Source: an uncultured Paenibacillus sp. (GTDB lineage: Bacteria > Bacillota > Bacilli > Paenibacillales > Paenibacillaceae). Taken from it: a DNA stretch of 64,000 nt. Shown piece by piece: positions 32,449 through 41,105 of this stretch (position 1 is the first letter of the stretch; each line of letters starts with the position of its first letter). The notes beneath the pieces are model-generated. The model searched no databases. It saw only the letters and a list, made by a program, of their open reading frames with translations, and had not been told where the DNA came from. A program made the translations under genes and the position numbers. The stretch spans positions 67,998 to 131,997 of the forward strand of contig CALAWP010000101.1 of the NCBI GenBank assembly GCA_937895345.1, written 5' to 3'.

Positions 32449-32472
32449 CGGCCCGGCAAAGTTGCCGGGCCG
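32449..32472 (+). terminator. Rho-independent terminator
   Basis: CGGCCCGGCAA (32449-32459) pairs with TTGCCGGGCCG (32462-32472). It ends the CAP gene and faces the convergent isoprenoid-synthase-like gene. Confidence 0.7.
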
Positions 32473-32526
32473 CTTGCATTTTGGCTGGTGGATGGTCCTG
32501 TCGAGATAACCGCCGAAGCTGCCGGG

Positions 32527-33462
32527 TTACGGCCGCTTGGCCAGCAGATTGATGCCCCCGCCGAGCAGCAGCCGTTTATTGGCGGCAATTTCTTTGGCCG
32601 TTTCCGTCAAGCATTGCACCATATAAGCGTGAAAGTCGACGAGTTCAGGCATGGCATGGGGCAGACGGAGCAGCCGCTCATGATGGTGCAGGGCTATCCG
32701 TGAATACGGCGTCAAGCACTCTTTAACGTAGATCGCCGCGCGCACCTGTTCGGACGTCAGCGGAGCGCGGGTTCCGTCCTCGTCGGCCCGGGCGGCGATC
32801 ATCGCCACTAGGCCGTTATAATTGCCTTCCGCCATGTCCGTTTCCCAATCCGCCCAATCGTCGAGCATTTGCAGCGTCATAAGGGCGATGTCGACCGCTT
32901 CTTCCGAAGCGGCGATCCTCTCCGGGCGTCCGGCAAGCAGCCAGGCGGCGGCGCAGGCAACTTTGACGGGAGCGGCTTTGCCCGCCATGCGCAGCGGATC
33001 GCGCACAAAATAATTATCGCCGCTTTCGTTGACGACGCTGTCGGCCCAAACCGCAACGTACCGCTCGTAATAGGACCAGAACGGACTGTCCGAAGGGAAC
33101 AAGGCGCGAAAAACGGCGAACATCTCCAAATAGAACAGATTGGCGAGCGCCAGCCGCTCCTTGTTCCCGCCGGACGGAGCGCCGTCCATCACATCGTCCA
33201 GCATAAAAAAGTACAGCATGCCATATACATTGGCAAGCGCAAGTTGTCCGCACCGCTCCCCGGATATGCCGCTGGCTTCCCGAAGCCAAAATGGCAGAAG
33301 CGTACAAATATAGTCTTTGCCGGTCTCTACCTTGACGGGATGAAACGATTCGGCGTAAGCGAGTCCGGCTTCCTTCAGCGGCGAAGGGAACCGGCCGATT
33401 GTCCGTTCCGCTTCTCCATACGCTTCCATCAGCGATGGTTTATAGCGTTCATACCAATCCAT
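32527..33462 (-). CDS. Class I isoprenoid synthase-like protein, orphan
   Basis: 311 residues, all-alpha. The aspartate-rich motif LDDVMDG (Asp89, Asp90, Asp93) fits DDxxD of class I prenyltransferases and terpene synthases. A second acidic motif, QMLDDWADWETDMAEGNYNG at about 195-215, fits the second metal site. These bind three magnesium ions and a prenyl diphosphate. The overall sequence is not a standard chain-elongating synthase (no FARM context) and not YtpB. Candidate roles are terpene synthesis or ComQ-like peptide prenylation. No terpene or prenylation genes flank it. A minus-strand promoter is not obvious. Confidence 0.6.
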   Translation of the reverse strand: MDWYERYKPSLMEAYGEAERTIGRFPSPLKEAGLAYAESFHPVKVETGKDYICTLLPFWLREASGISGERCGQLALANVYGMLYFFMLDDVMDGAPSGGNKERLALANLFYLEMFAVFRALFPSDSPFWSYYERYVAVWADSVVNESGDNYFVRDPLRMAGKAAPVKVACAAAWLLAGRPERIAASEEAVDIALMTLQMLDDWADWETDMAEGNYNGLVAMIAARADEDGTRAPLTSEQVRAAIYVKECLTPYSRIALHHHERLLRLPHAMPELVDFHAYMVQCLTETAKEIAANKRLLLGGGINLLAKRP

Positions 33463-33591
33463 CGATTATCATCTCCTAGCGCCTGAAGGCGGGCACAGAT
33501 TGCGATTGCTAGAATCTTTCCTATAATTACTATATCATGAGTCCATCTGATAATTTCAAATCAATGCTTATTGAGGACGAAAATCTTTTGA

Positions 33592-33629
33592 TTCGACAGG
33601 TTGAGTAAATGGAAAAAATCCAGTAGAAT
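33592..33629 (+). promoter_or_regulatory. Promoter of the NlpC/P60-like gene with overlapping Spo0A-box match
   Basis: TTGAGT (33601-33606), a 17-base spacer and TAGAAT (33624-33629). TTCGACA at 33592-33598 is a Spo0A-box match on the other strand just before the -35. The rest of 33463-33795 has no gene; the long leader contains small hairpins (GACCTAGGTC at 33695 and GCAGG…CCTGC after 33720) with no recognised riboswitch. Confidence 0.5.
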
Positions 33630-33795
33630 GGAAAAGGATCGAATGTTCATTAATCTTTCACAATTGAAACGCCGCGCCAATTCGCAATCAACTAGACCTA
33701 GGTCGGGGAGCCGTCTATACCTCAGCAGGTTATGAAATTTTTACTCCTGCATTACGATAAAGAAAAGAGAGTTTTCATATGGAGGTCATGCAGTT

Positions 33796-34362
33796 ATGAG
33801 CAGGGACAAAGAGATCTATGTACTGCTAACGGATACCGGCACCGTTCTGACAAAAATTATACGTACTTATACCAAGGACCCGCTCAATCACGCTTCGATC
33901 GCCTTCGACGCCGATTTGAACGAAGTATACAGCTTCGGCCGCAAAAATCCGAGCAATCCGTTTTTTGCCGGATTCGTTCGGGAAAACGTGCGCGGACCCT
34001 TCTTCGAGGAGTCGATGTGCGCCTTGTACCGGATCAAAGTGAGCCAGTCCGCTTATAACGCTATCCGCGCCCAAATTCAGCATTTCCTGCAATATCAGGA
34101 TATGTACAAATATAATTTGATCGGCATGCTCGGAGTTATTTTCAACATCGAATGGGAACGCCGCTATGCTTATTTCTGCTCGCAGTTTGTCGCGACGGTA
34201 TTTGACCGCAGCGGCGTCAGGCTGGTCGACAAGTCGCCTTTGCTCGTCACGCCGGGCGATCTGCAGCAGACTCGTCATATGGAGCTAATCTACCACGGCA
34301 AGCTGCACGCTTACACCGGCTGCGACAAAGTGCCGGCCGCCAGCTCCTTCCGCACCGCTTAA
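33796..34362 (+). CDS. Permuted NlpC/P60-like papain-fold protein
   Basis: 188 residues, no signal peptide. The probable catalytic His comes first (LNHASIAFDADLNEVYSFG) and the Cys later (YFCSQFVATVFDRSG), the order of circularly permuted NlpC/P60 (YiiX/YebB/LRAT-like) proteins. Members are amidases, thioesterases or acyltransferases acting on peptides or lipids; the substrate is not predictable. GGAGG lies ten bases before the ATG. Own promoter and terminator: a single-gene unit. Confidence 0.7.
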   Translation: MSRDKEIYVLLTDTGTVLTKIIRTYTKDPLNHASIAFDADLNEVYSFGRKNPSNPFFAGFVRENVRGPFFEESMCALYRIKVSQSAYNAIRAQIQHFLQYQDMYKYNLIGMLGVIFNIEWERRYAYFCSQFVATVFDRSGVRLVDKSPLLVTPGDLQQTRHMELIYHGKLHAYTGCDKVPAASSFRTA

Positions 34363-34368
34363 CACCGG

Positions 34369-34391
34369 AACCCCGCGAAGGGGTTTTTTTT
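34369..34391 (+). terminator. Rho-independent terminator
   Basis: AACCCC (34369-34374), a GCGAA loop, GGGGTT, then a run of T. Confidence 0.85.
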
Positions 34392-34532
34392 ATCCTCAAA
34401 AGAACTAGCGGCGCCGGCCCTTCGTGAAGGGTAACCGACTGTTTGCCGGTTCGCGGGATGACGAACGGCGCGACGGCGTATGCTATAATATTGAAAGTAA
34501 ATATAAATCTATTCATTTGGAGGAGAGTCAAG

Positions 34533-35594
34533 ATGCGGAGAGAAACGGACCAACTTTCGGAAACGGGCGTTTCGTTGGATACGCCTTATCAACTAAAAGG
34601 ATTGACGCTGCGCAATCGGATCGTCATGGCTCCGATGTGCCAATATTCGGTTCATGAGAAGGACGGCGTCGCCAACGACTGGCATACCGTTCATTACGTC
34701 TCGCGAGCGGTCGGCGGCGTCGGCCTCATTATTGTAGAGATGACCAATGTCGAGCCTGACGGCAGAATTACCGATCGCTGTCTCGGACTGTGGAGCGACG
34801 AACAAATTCCCGCGCTGCGCCGCATTGTCGAAGCTTCGCACCGGCACGGCGCGAAGATCGGCATTCAAATCGCTCATGCCGGCCGCAAAGCCGAAGATGC
34901 GCCGCAGCCGGTAGCGCCGTCCGCCATCCCGTTCAGCGAGCAGTACAAAACGCCGCGCGCGCTGACGACGGATGAAGTGCGGGAGATGGTCCGCAAATTC
35001 GGCGACGCCGCCGAGCGGGCGGTGAAGGCGGGATTTGACACGATTGAGCTGCATGGGGCGCACGGTTATTTGATTCATCAATTTCATTCGCCCCGGACGA
35101 ATATTCGCGATGACGAATACGGCCGGGATTTGGCGCGGTTCGGCTGCGAGGTCATCCGGGAAGTCAAAAGCAGAATACCGTCCGATATGCCGTTGTTGTT
35201 CCGCATCTCGGCGCTTGAATATGCGGATGACGGCTACGGCGTCGATTACGGGATCGAGCTCAGCCGCCGCTATATGGAAGCCGGAGCCGATATGATTCAC
35301 GTATCGACCGGCGGAGAAGGCGTACCCAGCCCGGCCAAGAGGCCAAAGGTTGAGCCCGGCTTTCAGGTGCATGCGGCCCAAGCCGTGAAGGAGGCGCTTG
35401 GCGCTCCGGTCATCGCGGTCGGCATGCTGGCGGATCCCGAGGTCGCATCCAAAGTGCTCGCCGACGGCAAAGCGGATTTGGTCGCCGTCGCCCGCGGATT
35501 GCTTTACGATCCGTATTGGGCGCTGCATGCCATCGAGAAGACGGGCGGCGATTATCGTTCCGCGGTGCCGGCTCCGTACGAGCGGGGTTTTTGA
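34533..35594 (+). CDS. namA: NADPH dehydrogenase NamA/YqjM, old yellow enzyme family
   Basis: 353 residues from the ATG at 34533 (TTGGAGGAG upstream). FMN-binding TIM barrel. MAPMCQYS carries the redox-tuning Cys36 and Tyr38 characteristic of the YqjM subclass; IELHGAHGYLIHQFHSPRTN carries the paired His and Tyr that bind the substrate; GFQVHAAQAVKEA and DLVAVARGLLYDPYWALHA complete the FMN site. The enzyme reduces activated C=C bonds and nitro compounds with NADPH and is linked to oxidative or xenobiotic stress in Bacillus. Confidence 0.95.
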   Translation: MRRETDQLSETGVSLDTPYQLKGLTLRNRIVMAPMCQYSVHEKDGVANDWHTVHYVSRAVGGVGLIIVEMTNVEPDGRITDRCLGLWSDEQIPALRRIVEASHRHGAKIGIQIAHAGRKAEDAPQPVAPSAIPFSEQYKTPRALTTDEVREMVRKFGDAAERAVKAGFDTIELHGAHGYLIHQFHSPRTNIRDDEYGRDLARFGCEVIREVKSRIPSDMPLLFRISALEYADDGYGVDYGIELSRRYMEAGADMIHVSTGGEGVPSPAKRPKVEPGFQVHAAQAVKEALGAPVIAVGMLADPEVASKVLADGKADLVAVARGLLYDPYWALHAIEKTGGDYRSAVPAPYERGF

Positions 35595-35653
35595 AGGAAT
35601 GGCGCTGGACGATCGGCTCCGTTTATGAGAATCTATAGGCGGAGGGATTGCCG

Positions 35654-36079
35654 ATGAAAGGTCAAGGAATGCTCATATCCGCATTTGCGTTTGCTTTGGT
35701 TATTGCGGTTTTTGCCGTTATCAACGTGGATCCGGTTCAGGTTAACTTCTTGTTTGCCAAAACCTCGACGCCGCTTATTCTCGTTATTTTGGTATCGACG
35801 CTGCTCGGCGGCTTGACAGTCGGTCTGTTCGGGATGATCCGGATTTACAAATTGCAAAAAAGCTTGAAGGCGGCGGACAAAAAGCTCTCCGATCTTCAAG
35901 CGGGTCCGGCGGGCGAAACGGTCCATCGAACGTCCCCGGCTGAAGCCGCGGCCGCGGGTCGGCCGTCGGAAGACGGCGGCGCCGAGGACAGGGAAGCGGC
36001 AAGCGCCGGCACCGACGAAACCGACGGCAAACCGGGCGAATCGGGACGCCCGAACAGGCCGTCTGCTCAAGACGAATAG
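35654..36079 (+). CDS. LapA-like (DUF1049) membrane protein
   Basis: 141 residues from the ATG at 35654 (GGAGGG seven bases upstream). Two membrane helices (about 5-25 and 42-65, with FAVINVDPVQVNFLF between them and GGLTVGLFGMIRIYKLQKSLK after) match the LapA domain. The C-terminal 60 residues are a disordered Ala/Gly/Glu/Asp tail. In E. coli LapA helps control lipopolysaccharide assembly; in Gram-positives the role is unknown. Confidence 0.8.
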   Translation: MKGQGMLISAFAFALVIAVFAVINVDPVQVNFLFAKTSTPLILVILVSTLLGGLTVGLFGMIRIYKLQKSLKAADKKLSDLQAGPAGETVHRTSPAEAAAAGRPSEDGGAEDREAASAGTDETDGKPGESGRPNRPSAQDE

Positions 36080-36083
36080 CGCC

Positions 36084-37016
36084 ATGGAAACGGGCACCGG
36101 GTTTCTATATACGTACGCCTGCCACGAGGATGAAGCGGAGCTGCGCGGTCTGGAAATGGAAGCGTTGTTCGGCCGCCGCGGAACGGAAGGCTGTTTGTGG
36201 ACGGAACATGATGTATCCGTTCAGCGAAGCCCGTTTTTTAAACGAAGGGTGAAGATTGAGGCCGCCGCGCGGGAGCTGCCCGATCTGCTGGCCGCATTGC
36301 CGGACGTCGCGCTGGAAGGGCGAACGTTTAAAGTGCTTTATACGCCGGGCGATGAGCGCCATACGTATGAAGAACGCAGGCAGCTGGAGCGTCTGGCGGG
36401 AGCTGCCGTGCGCGGAAAAGCCGATATGCGCCGTCCCGACCGGCCGTTCGGTCTTGTCCGTTATCGGGGGAGGTGGCTGTTCGGTCCGTGCGAGGAGCAT
36501 GATGCGAGCTGGCAGATGCGGCAGCGCAAGCCGCAAAACTATTCGACGGCGCTGCCCGTCCGGGCGGCCAGAGCGATCGTCAATATCGCCGCGGGCCCCG
36601 ATCCCCGAGGGATGAAGCTGATCGATCCTTGCTGCGGCATGGGAACGGTGTTGATCGAAGCGTTGTCCATGGGCATCTCGATCGAAGGGCTGGACAGCAA
36701 TCCGCTGGCCGTGCGGGGGGCAAGAACCAATCTGGCGCATTTCGGTTATCGGGACGCGGCAAGGCTGGGCGATATGAAGGAATGGCAAGGGAGCTATGAC
36801 GCAGCAATTGTGGACTTGCCGTATAATTTATGCTCCGTCCTTCCTTCGGAGGAGAGGATGGCCATGCTGGCGGCTGTCCGAAACATGGCGGATAAAGCGG
36901 TAATTGTGGCGACGGACGACTTATCTGACGAGCTGGAACGGGTATCATTGCGGATCATTCGGCGGGCGCAGCTGCGAAAAGGCTCTTTCGTCCGTTATAT
37001 AACTGTAGTAGAATAA
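36084..37016 (+). CDS. TRM11-like RNA methyltransferase (UPF0020 type)
   Basis: 310 residues. The N-terminal half (about 1-160) is an RNA-binding-like domain without a clear THUMP match. The C-terminal half is a Rossmann methyltransferase: KPQNYSTALPVRAARAIVNI, motif I LIDPCCGMGTVLIEALSMG, GLDSNPLAVRGARTN, and motif IV VDLPYN (N/D-PPY type, with Leu for the first Pro) for methylating an amino group of a base. Target RNA unknown; Trm11-like enzymes methylate guanosine in tRNA. The ribosome binding site is weak and the gene follows LapA by four bases, suggesting coupling. Confidence 0.75.
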   Translation: METGTGFLYTYACHEDEAELRGLEMEALFGRRGTEGCLWTEHDVSVQRSPFFKRRVKIEAAARELPDLLAALPDVALEGRTFKVLYTPGDERHTYEERRQLERLAGAAVRGKADMRRPDRPFGLVRYRGRWLFGPCEEHDASWQMRQRKPQNYSTALPVRAARAIVNIAAGPDPRGMKLIDPCCGMGTVLIEALSMGISIEGLDSNPLAVRGARTNLAHFGYRDAARLGDMKEWQGSYDAAIVDLPYNLCSVLPSEERMAMLAAVRNMADKAVIVATDDLSDELERVSLRIIRRAQLRKGSFVRYITVVE

Positions 37017-37052
37017 CAGTTGAACGAGTGCAAAGCGAGGTGAACCGACCTT

Positions 37053-37265
37053 ATGTCCACAAACGAAACGAATCCGAACAGCGAGACGGTTGAACAGCCC
37101 AAAAAGCTGTCGCAAGCGGAACTGGCCAAGCAGCTGCTGGCCCAGAAGAAAAACGGCCAAGCCGGATCCAAGCCCGGCCAAAAACATTTTTCGACCGGCA
37201 CGCAGGAGTTAAAAAGCCAAAACACGAAGAAGGTCAACAACCAGCGTAAAAAGATGGGCGTCTAA
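37053..37265 (+). CDS. Small Lys/Gln-rich protein of unknown function
   Basis: 70 residues, very hydrophilic, probably disordered: KKLSQAELAKQLLAQKKNGQ and a basic end KKVNNQRKKMG. GAGGTGA precedes the start by eight bases and a strong terminator follows, so it is likely a real gene. I do not recognise the family; the charge suggests nucleic-acid binding, which is only a guess. Confidence 0.6.
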   Translation: MSTNETNPNSETVEQPKKLSQAELAKQLLAQKKNGQAGSKPGQKHFSTGTQELKSQNTKKVNNQRKKMGV

Positions 37266-37310
37266 CGCGCTCGCTTCTTGCGTTGCGACAATCCGCATGC
37301 ATAAACCAAG

Positions 37311-37346
37311 GAACGCCGGCTGCCATCAGCTTGGCGTTCTTTTTTG
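37311..37346 (+). terminator. Rho-independent terminator
   Basis: GAACGCC (37311-37317) pairs with GGCGTTC (37333-37339), followed by seven T. Confidence 0.85.
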
Positions 37347-37534
37347 TTGACGCGCTGCCGTACCGCTAAGCGTTGCAAGCAGCCAATGGGCGCGCTGCAG
37401 CCGAAAGCGGTGATCGAGCCGCATTCAACGGGCGCATGTCCGCTGGTCGGAACTTACAACCGGCCGGAAGAATGAATAGACGCCGCTGCCCGCATAATGA
37501 AAATGTCATCATGATCTGGTTGGAGGGATTGCAT

Positions 37535-38230
37535 ATGATACCGGCCGCTTCATCGGCGCTTCATGTCTATTTGCTTGCGGGAGTAAAAACGATGGAGAGC
37601 GCGTTCGCCGCCTGCAGGCACAAGCTCGACGCGCATCTTCGCTCCGAAGGCGTGGACGCTTCCATCCACGTTCTGTTTCCCTATGGAGACGCCAGCCGCA
37701 ACGTATTCAGGCAAGTGCTGGAGGTCAGGACGGATTTGTCCAACCGCATGCGCGCGGGACGGATCGGCGGACGCAAAGTGTTGAAGCACATCAAGGACTC
37801 GTTTCGCGGAGAGCGGATGCTGCTGATCGGGCACAGCGGCGGGGGAGCGGCGGCGTATCAAGCCGCAAAGCTGCTGGAGGAGGACGGCATCGTCAAAGAT
37901 TTTCGGATCGTGCAGGTCGGCTCGCCGCGTACGCCGATCGTTCCCCGGCTGCAGGAGCGCGTTTGCTACTTCCATTCCGTCGACAGCAGCGGCAAACAGA
38001 ACGATCCGATAACGAAAATCGGCAGCTGGGGAGGCTGGAGCCGGAACGAACGGTCTGTTCCGCGATGGAACCGGTACAAATACGCGCCCGGTTATGTGGA
38101 AGGGATACCGACCGTAGGCGGCCATGCCGATTATTTTCGCCATACCCATCCGTTTGTCGATACGAACAGCGTCTGCAACCTCGATAAAACGATGGATCGG
38201 ATGCTGACCTGGTTGAAAGGCTGGCTGTAA
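37535..38230 (+). CDS. Alpha/beta-hydrolase/lipase-like protein
   Basis: 231 residues from the ATG at 37535 (GGAGGG seven bases upstream). MLLIGHSGGGAAAYQAAKLL is the nucleophile elbow GxSxG with the serine, and FRIVQVGSPRTPIV is the following strand; a late His occurs in GGHADYFRHTHPF. The fold resembles class 3 lipases. The physiological substrate is unknown. No signal peptide, so cytoplasmic. Confidence 0.7.
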   Translation: MIPAASSALHVYLLAGVKTMESAFAACRHKLDAHLRSEGVDASIHVLFPYGDASRNVFRQVLEVRTDLSNRMRAGRIGGRKVLKHIKDSFRGERMLLIGHSGGGAAAYQAAKLLEEDGIVKDFRIVQVGSPRTPIVPRLQERVCYFHSVDSSGKQNDPITKIGSWGGWSRNERSVPRWNRYKYAPGYVEGIPTVGGHADYFRHTHPFVDTNSVCNLDKTMDRMLTWLKGWL

Positions 38231-38302
38231 TGCTTTAGACTGGGATTAACGCCATGCTCGAAGTCTCGGCGGCTTCGGGCAAAAGCAAGGAGTTGATCTT
38301 GA

Positions 38303-38944
38303 GTGGCCAACACGCATACGTTTACGAAAGGCGAAGAAATCGCCAACGCGGTGACCCACGGCATTGGAGCGTTGCTCAGCGCCGCGGCGCTCGTGCTGCT
38401 GGTCGTATTTGCATCCTTGAAAGGAACGGCGTGGCATGTCGTCAGCTTCTCCATTTACGGCTCGGCCATGCTTCTGCTGTACTCCGCTTCGACGCTGGTG
38501 CACAGCTTCCCGCAAGGGAAGGCGAAGCGGGTGTTCGAATCGCTGGACCATTCTTTTATATACGTGTTTATTGCGGGCACCTATACGCCGATATTGTTCC
38601 ATATCGTTCAGGGAGCGCTGGGCTGGGTGCTCTTTGGCATTGTATGGGGAGCGGCCGTCGTCGGCGTCGTCTTCAAATCGTTTTTTCCGTCCCGATTTTT
38701 GTTTACGTCCACGCTCGTATACATTGCGATGGGCTGGATTATCGTGTTTGCCTGGAAGCCGCTTGTCGCTCATTTGGCTCCGGGGGGACTGCAGCTTCTC
38801 GTGACCGGCGGCTTGCTTTATACGGCGGGAACCGTATTTTATATGTGGAGAAGCTTCCCTTACCATCATGCCGTGTGGCATTTGTTCGTACTGGCGGGTT
38901 CGATCGTCCATTTCTTCGCCATATTTTGGTACGTTCTCCCTTAA
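38303..38944 (+). CDS. Hemolysin III/YqfA family (PAQR-like) membrane protein
   Basis: 213 residues and seven membrane helices. Conserved residues: EIANAVTHGIGALLS at the start, STLVHSFP, ESLDHSFIYVFIAGTYTP (the metal-binding His and Asp region) and a late SFPYHHAVWHLFVLAGSIVHFFA. Homologous to adiponectin-receptor (PAQR) proteins, which bind zinc and act on lipids; B. subtilis YplQ belongs here. GTG start with AAGGAG eleven bases before it. Confidence 0.92.
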   Translation: MANTHTFTKGEEIANAVTHGIGALLSAAALVLLVVFASLKGTAWHVVSFSIYGSAMLLLYSASTLVHSFPQGKAKRVFESLDHSFIYVFIAGTYTPILFHIVQGALGWVLFGIVWGAAVVGVVFKSFFPSRFLFTSTLVYIAMGWIIVFAWKPLVAHLAPGGLQLLVTGGLLYTAGTVFYMWRSFPYHHAVWHLFVLAGSIVHFFAIFWYVLP

Positions 38945-38963
38945 AGGTATTCGATAATCGGCT

Positions 38964-39779
38964 TTACGGCTCGTCGGCCGGGCACCAGCCGGGCGGTTCG
39001 GCGCACATGGAGGCGGCCAGCTGCGGATGCTCGCGCGCCAGGTCGGCAAAGTAGCTGGACAATATATGATTGCCCGCTACCGATCCCATCCGGAAGGAAC
39101 GCATCACTTCGCCTTTTACATGCAAGTAAAAGTAGGTTTGCTTCGTTTGCGGAGACTGGTAGACGAGCGGCGGCAGATGCGGCACGATGTCGAATTCGTT
39201 CTGGACCCGCCAATGATAGGGAACGGTATAATTGTATGCGCGCACAAAATCGGGATCGCCGACCCGGGGAGCGCCGAACGTGTAGACGACAGGAGCGGTA
39301 AAAGGCGAATTGCTCGCGATGTCCAAGGCGGCCAGCGTAGCCAGCGCGCCTCCGAGGCTGTGCCCCGTGATGAAGAGAGGCCTGTCTGGGGGGAGCTGAG
39401 CCAGCAGCGAATAAACTTGATCCCTCGCGGACATGTAGATGTCGGTAAACCCTTTGTGCGTGCCGCCGGCTTGCCGGACCGGCCGATAAGGGGTTTGCTG
39501 CGCGATAAAGTCGGATACCCATTCGACCGCCGAACCGGTGCCTCTGAACGCCAGAATGGAGGAGGACTCCGACGTTATGACGAAGCCGAACCGTTCGGGG
39601 CGGTTGTTGTAGGCTCTGGCCGTAAACGAACCCGTCAGGCTGTACGTTCGGGGCACAAGGAACAGGCCGTCCTCCTTGTTGTTGAATTGCACGTAGGTTT
39701 GTCCGCATACGGAAGCCAAAAACAACGCGGTTCCCATATCCGGCTCCGGCGTCCGATTGGCGGGCGCGGTTGTTTTCAT
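38964..39779 (-). CDS. Class 3 lipase
   Basis: 271 residues. ILAFRGTGSAVEWVSDF, THKGFTDIYMS, the nucleophile elbow ITGHSLGGALATLAALD, FGAPRVGDPDFVRAYN and NEFDIVPHLPP make up the fungal-type class 3 lipase core; the catalytic triad is Ser of GHSLGG, Asp of DIVPHLP and a late His. No signal peptide. It ends 20 bases from the convergent hemolysin III gene. Confidence 0.88.
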   Translation of the reverse strand: MKTTAPANRTPEPDMGTALFLASVCGQTYVQFNNKEDGLFLVPRTYSLTGSFTARAYNNRPERFGFVITSESSSILAFRGTGSAVEWVSDFIAQQTPYRPVRQAGGTHKGFTDIYMSARDQVYSLLAQLPPDRPLFITGHSLGGALATLAALDIASNSPFTAPVVYTFGAPRVGDPDFVRAYNYTVPYHWRVQNEFDIVPHLPPLVYQSPQTKQTYFYLHVKGEVMRSFRMGSVAGNHILSSYFADLAREHPQLAASMCAEPPGWCPADEP

Positions 39780-39926
39780 TTCTCATCCCTCCGTTCCGGC
39801 GCAGGCGCGCGGGGCTGCTTTGATGTATTGTATGTGGGCGGCGCCCAAAGGGTACCGGAGGGTGACGGCCGGGATGCGAAAATTATAAATTTGGGCTTAT
39901 AAATCATGACAGGGGGATGGAAACGG

Positions 39927-40901
39927 ATGACGTTGAATATCGGGATAATCGGAACGGGCTGGTTCGGCATGATGCATGCCGCCAAGCTGGCCCAAATGGA
40001 AGGCGTCAAGGTGGCCGCTTTTGCGGCGACGAGCCAAGAGAAAGCGAATGCGGCGGCGGCGCGGCACGAAGGGGCGCGCGGGTACGCCTCGGTCGTCGAT
40101 ATGCTGGACGACCGCAAGCTCGACGCCGTCTACATTTGCTTGCCGCCTTTTGCCCATGGGGACATCGAGCTGGCGCTGATCGAAAGGGGAATTCCGTTTC
40201 TGGTCGAAAAGCCGATCGGCATCGGCATGGAAACGCCGAATGCGATCGTGGAAGCGGTTAAGCGGAAAGGGCTGATTACGTCGGTCGGCTACCACTTCCG
40301 TTACATGCAAAGCACCGATCGGGCCAAAGCGCTGCTGGAGGAACGGAAGCTGGGCATGGCGATCGGGTATTGGATGGGCGGCATGCCGGGCGTAAGCTGG
40401 TGGCGGTCCATGGAAGGCTCCGGCGGCCAATTTGTGGAGCAGACGACGCATATCGTCGATTTGCTCCGGTATACGGCCGGCGAGGTGCATGAGGTGTATG
40501 CCGCTTACGGCGACCGCATCATGAAGGAGCAGGCGGAGGGCGTCACCGTTCCCGACGTCGGCACGGTTACGCTCAAGCTCGCATCCGGCGCCGTGGCGTC
40601 CATCAACAATACATGCGCCATTCCGGCGGGAGACCGCTCCGGACTTCATCTGTATACGGACAAGGGCGTTCTGGAGCTGACCGGTCAAGGGCTAGTCGAT
40701 ATCGAGGCGGGCAAACGAACGGAATACGGCAACCGGATGGACCCGTACGAGGAAGAAAACAAAGCGTTTTTGCATGCCGTCCGTACGGGCGACGCATCGC
40801 TGATCCGGTCAACCTACGAGGATGCCTGGCTGACACACCGGGTGACAGCGGCCGCCAACGAATCCGCCCGCACCGGCCTGCCGATTAGTCTGGAAGGCTA
40901 A
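39927..40901 (+). CDS. Gfo/Idh/MocA family oxidoreductase
   Basis: 324 residues from the ATG at 39927 (GGGGGA nine bases upstream). The Rossmann NAD(P)-binding domain has IGIIGTGWFGMMHA and AVYICLPPFAHGDIELALIE, then the catalytic EKPIGIGMET lysine motif. The C-terminal half (about 120-324) is the alpha/beta dimerisation domain with GGQFVEQTTHIVDLLRYTAG, carrying the second catalytic region. It oxidises or reduces a sugar or inositol derivative; the substrate cannot be told. Confidence 0.9.
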   Translation: MTLNIGIIGTGWFGMMHAAKLAQMEGVKVAAFAATSQEKANAAAARHEGARGYASVVDMLDDRKLDAVYICLPPFAHGDIELALIERGIPFLVEKPIGIGMETPNAIVEAVKRKGLITSVGYHFRYMQSTDRAKALLEERKLGMAIGYWMGGMPGVSWWRSMEGSGGQFVEQTTHIVDLLRYTAGEVHEVYAAYGDRIMKEQAEGVTVPDVGTVTLKLASGAVASINNTCAIPAGDRSGLHLYTDKGVLELTGQGLVDIEAGKRTEYGNRMDPYEEENKAFLHAVRTGDASLIRSTYEDAWLTHRVTAAANESARTGLPISLEG

Positions 40902-41052
40902 GACATGGCGAGGCTGTCGACGAATTGCGCGGCCATCGATCATTCTTATGGAATTTGCGATGCTGGTACGCCGATAGAAACGATTGATCGTTTATATGCA
41001 AGGGATTGCCGGTCTGTAGCGTTGAAATGAACGATATGTCGTTCAATCCCAT

Positions 41053-41105
41053 AAAAAAAAGCAAGCCATGCCTCCGGAGTTGGAGGTTTACGGCTTGCTT
41101 TTTTT
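41053..41105. terminator. Bidirectional terminator overlapping the end of the CorA-like gene
   Basis: GCAAGCC (41061-41067) pairs with GGCTTGC (41092-41098), with A-runs on one side and T-runs on the other. The right arm also encodes the last codons (KKSKP) of the minus-strand CorA-like gene, and its stop codon (41088-41090) lies in the loop side of the hairpin. Confidence 0.85.

Noticed and set aside
33630..33795. Long leader of the NlpC/P60-like gene as a riboswitch or T-box
   Set aside because: Only small hairpins are visible; no T-box sequence, S-box, or other known core could be recognised.
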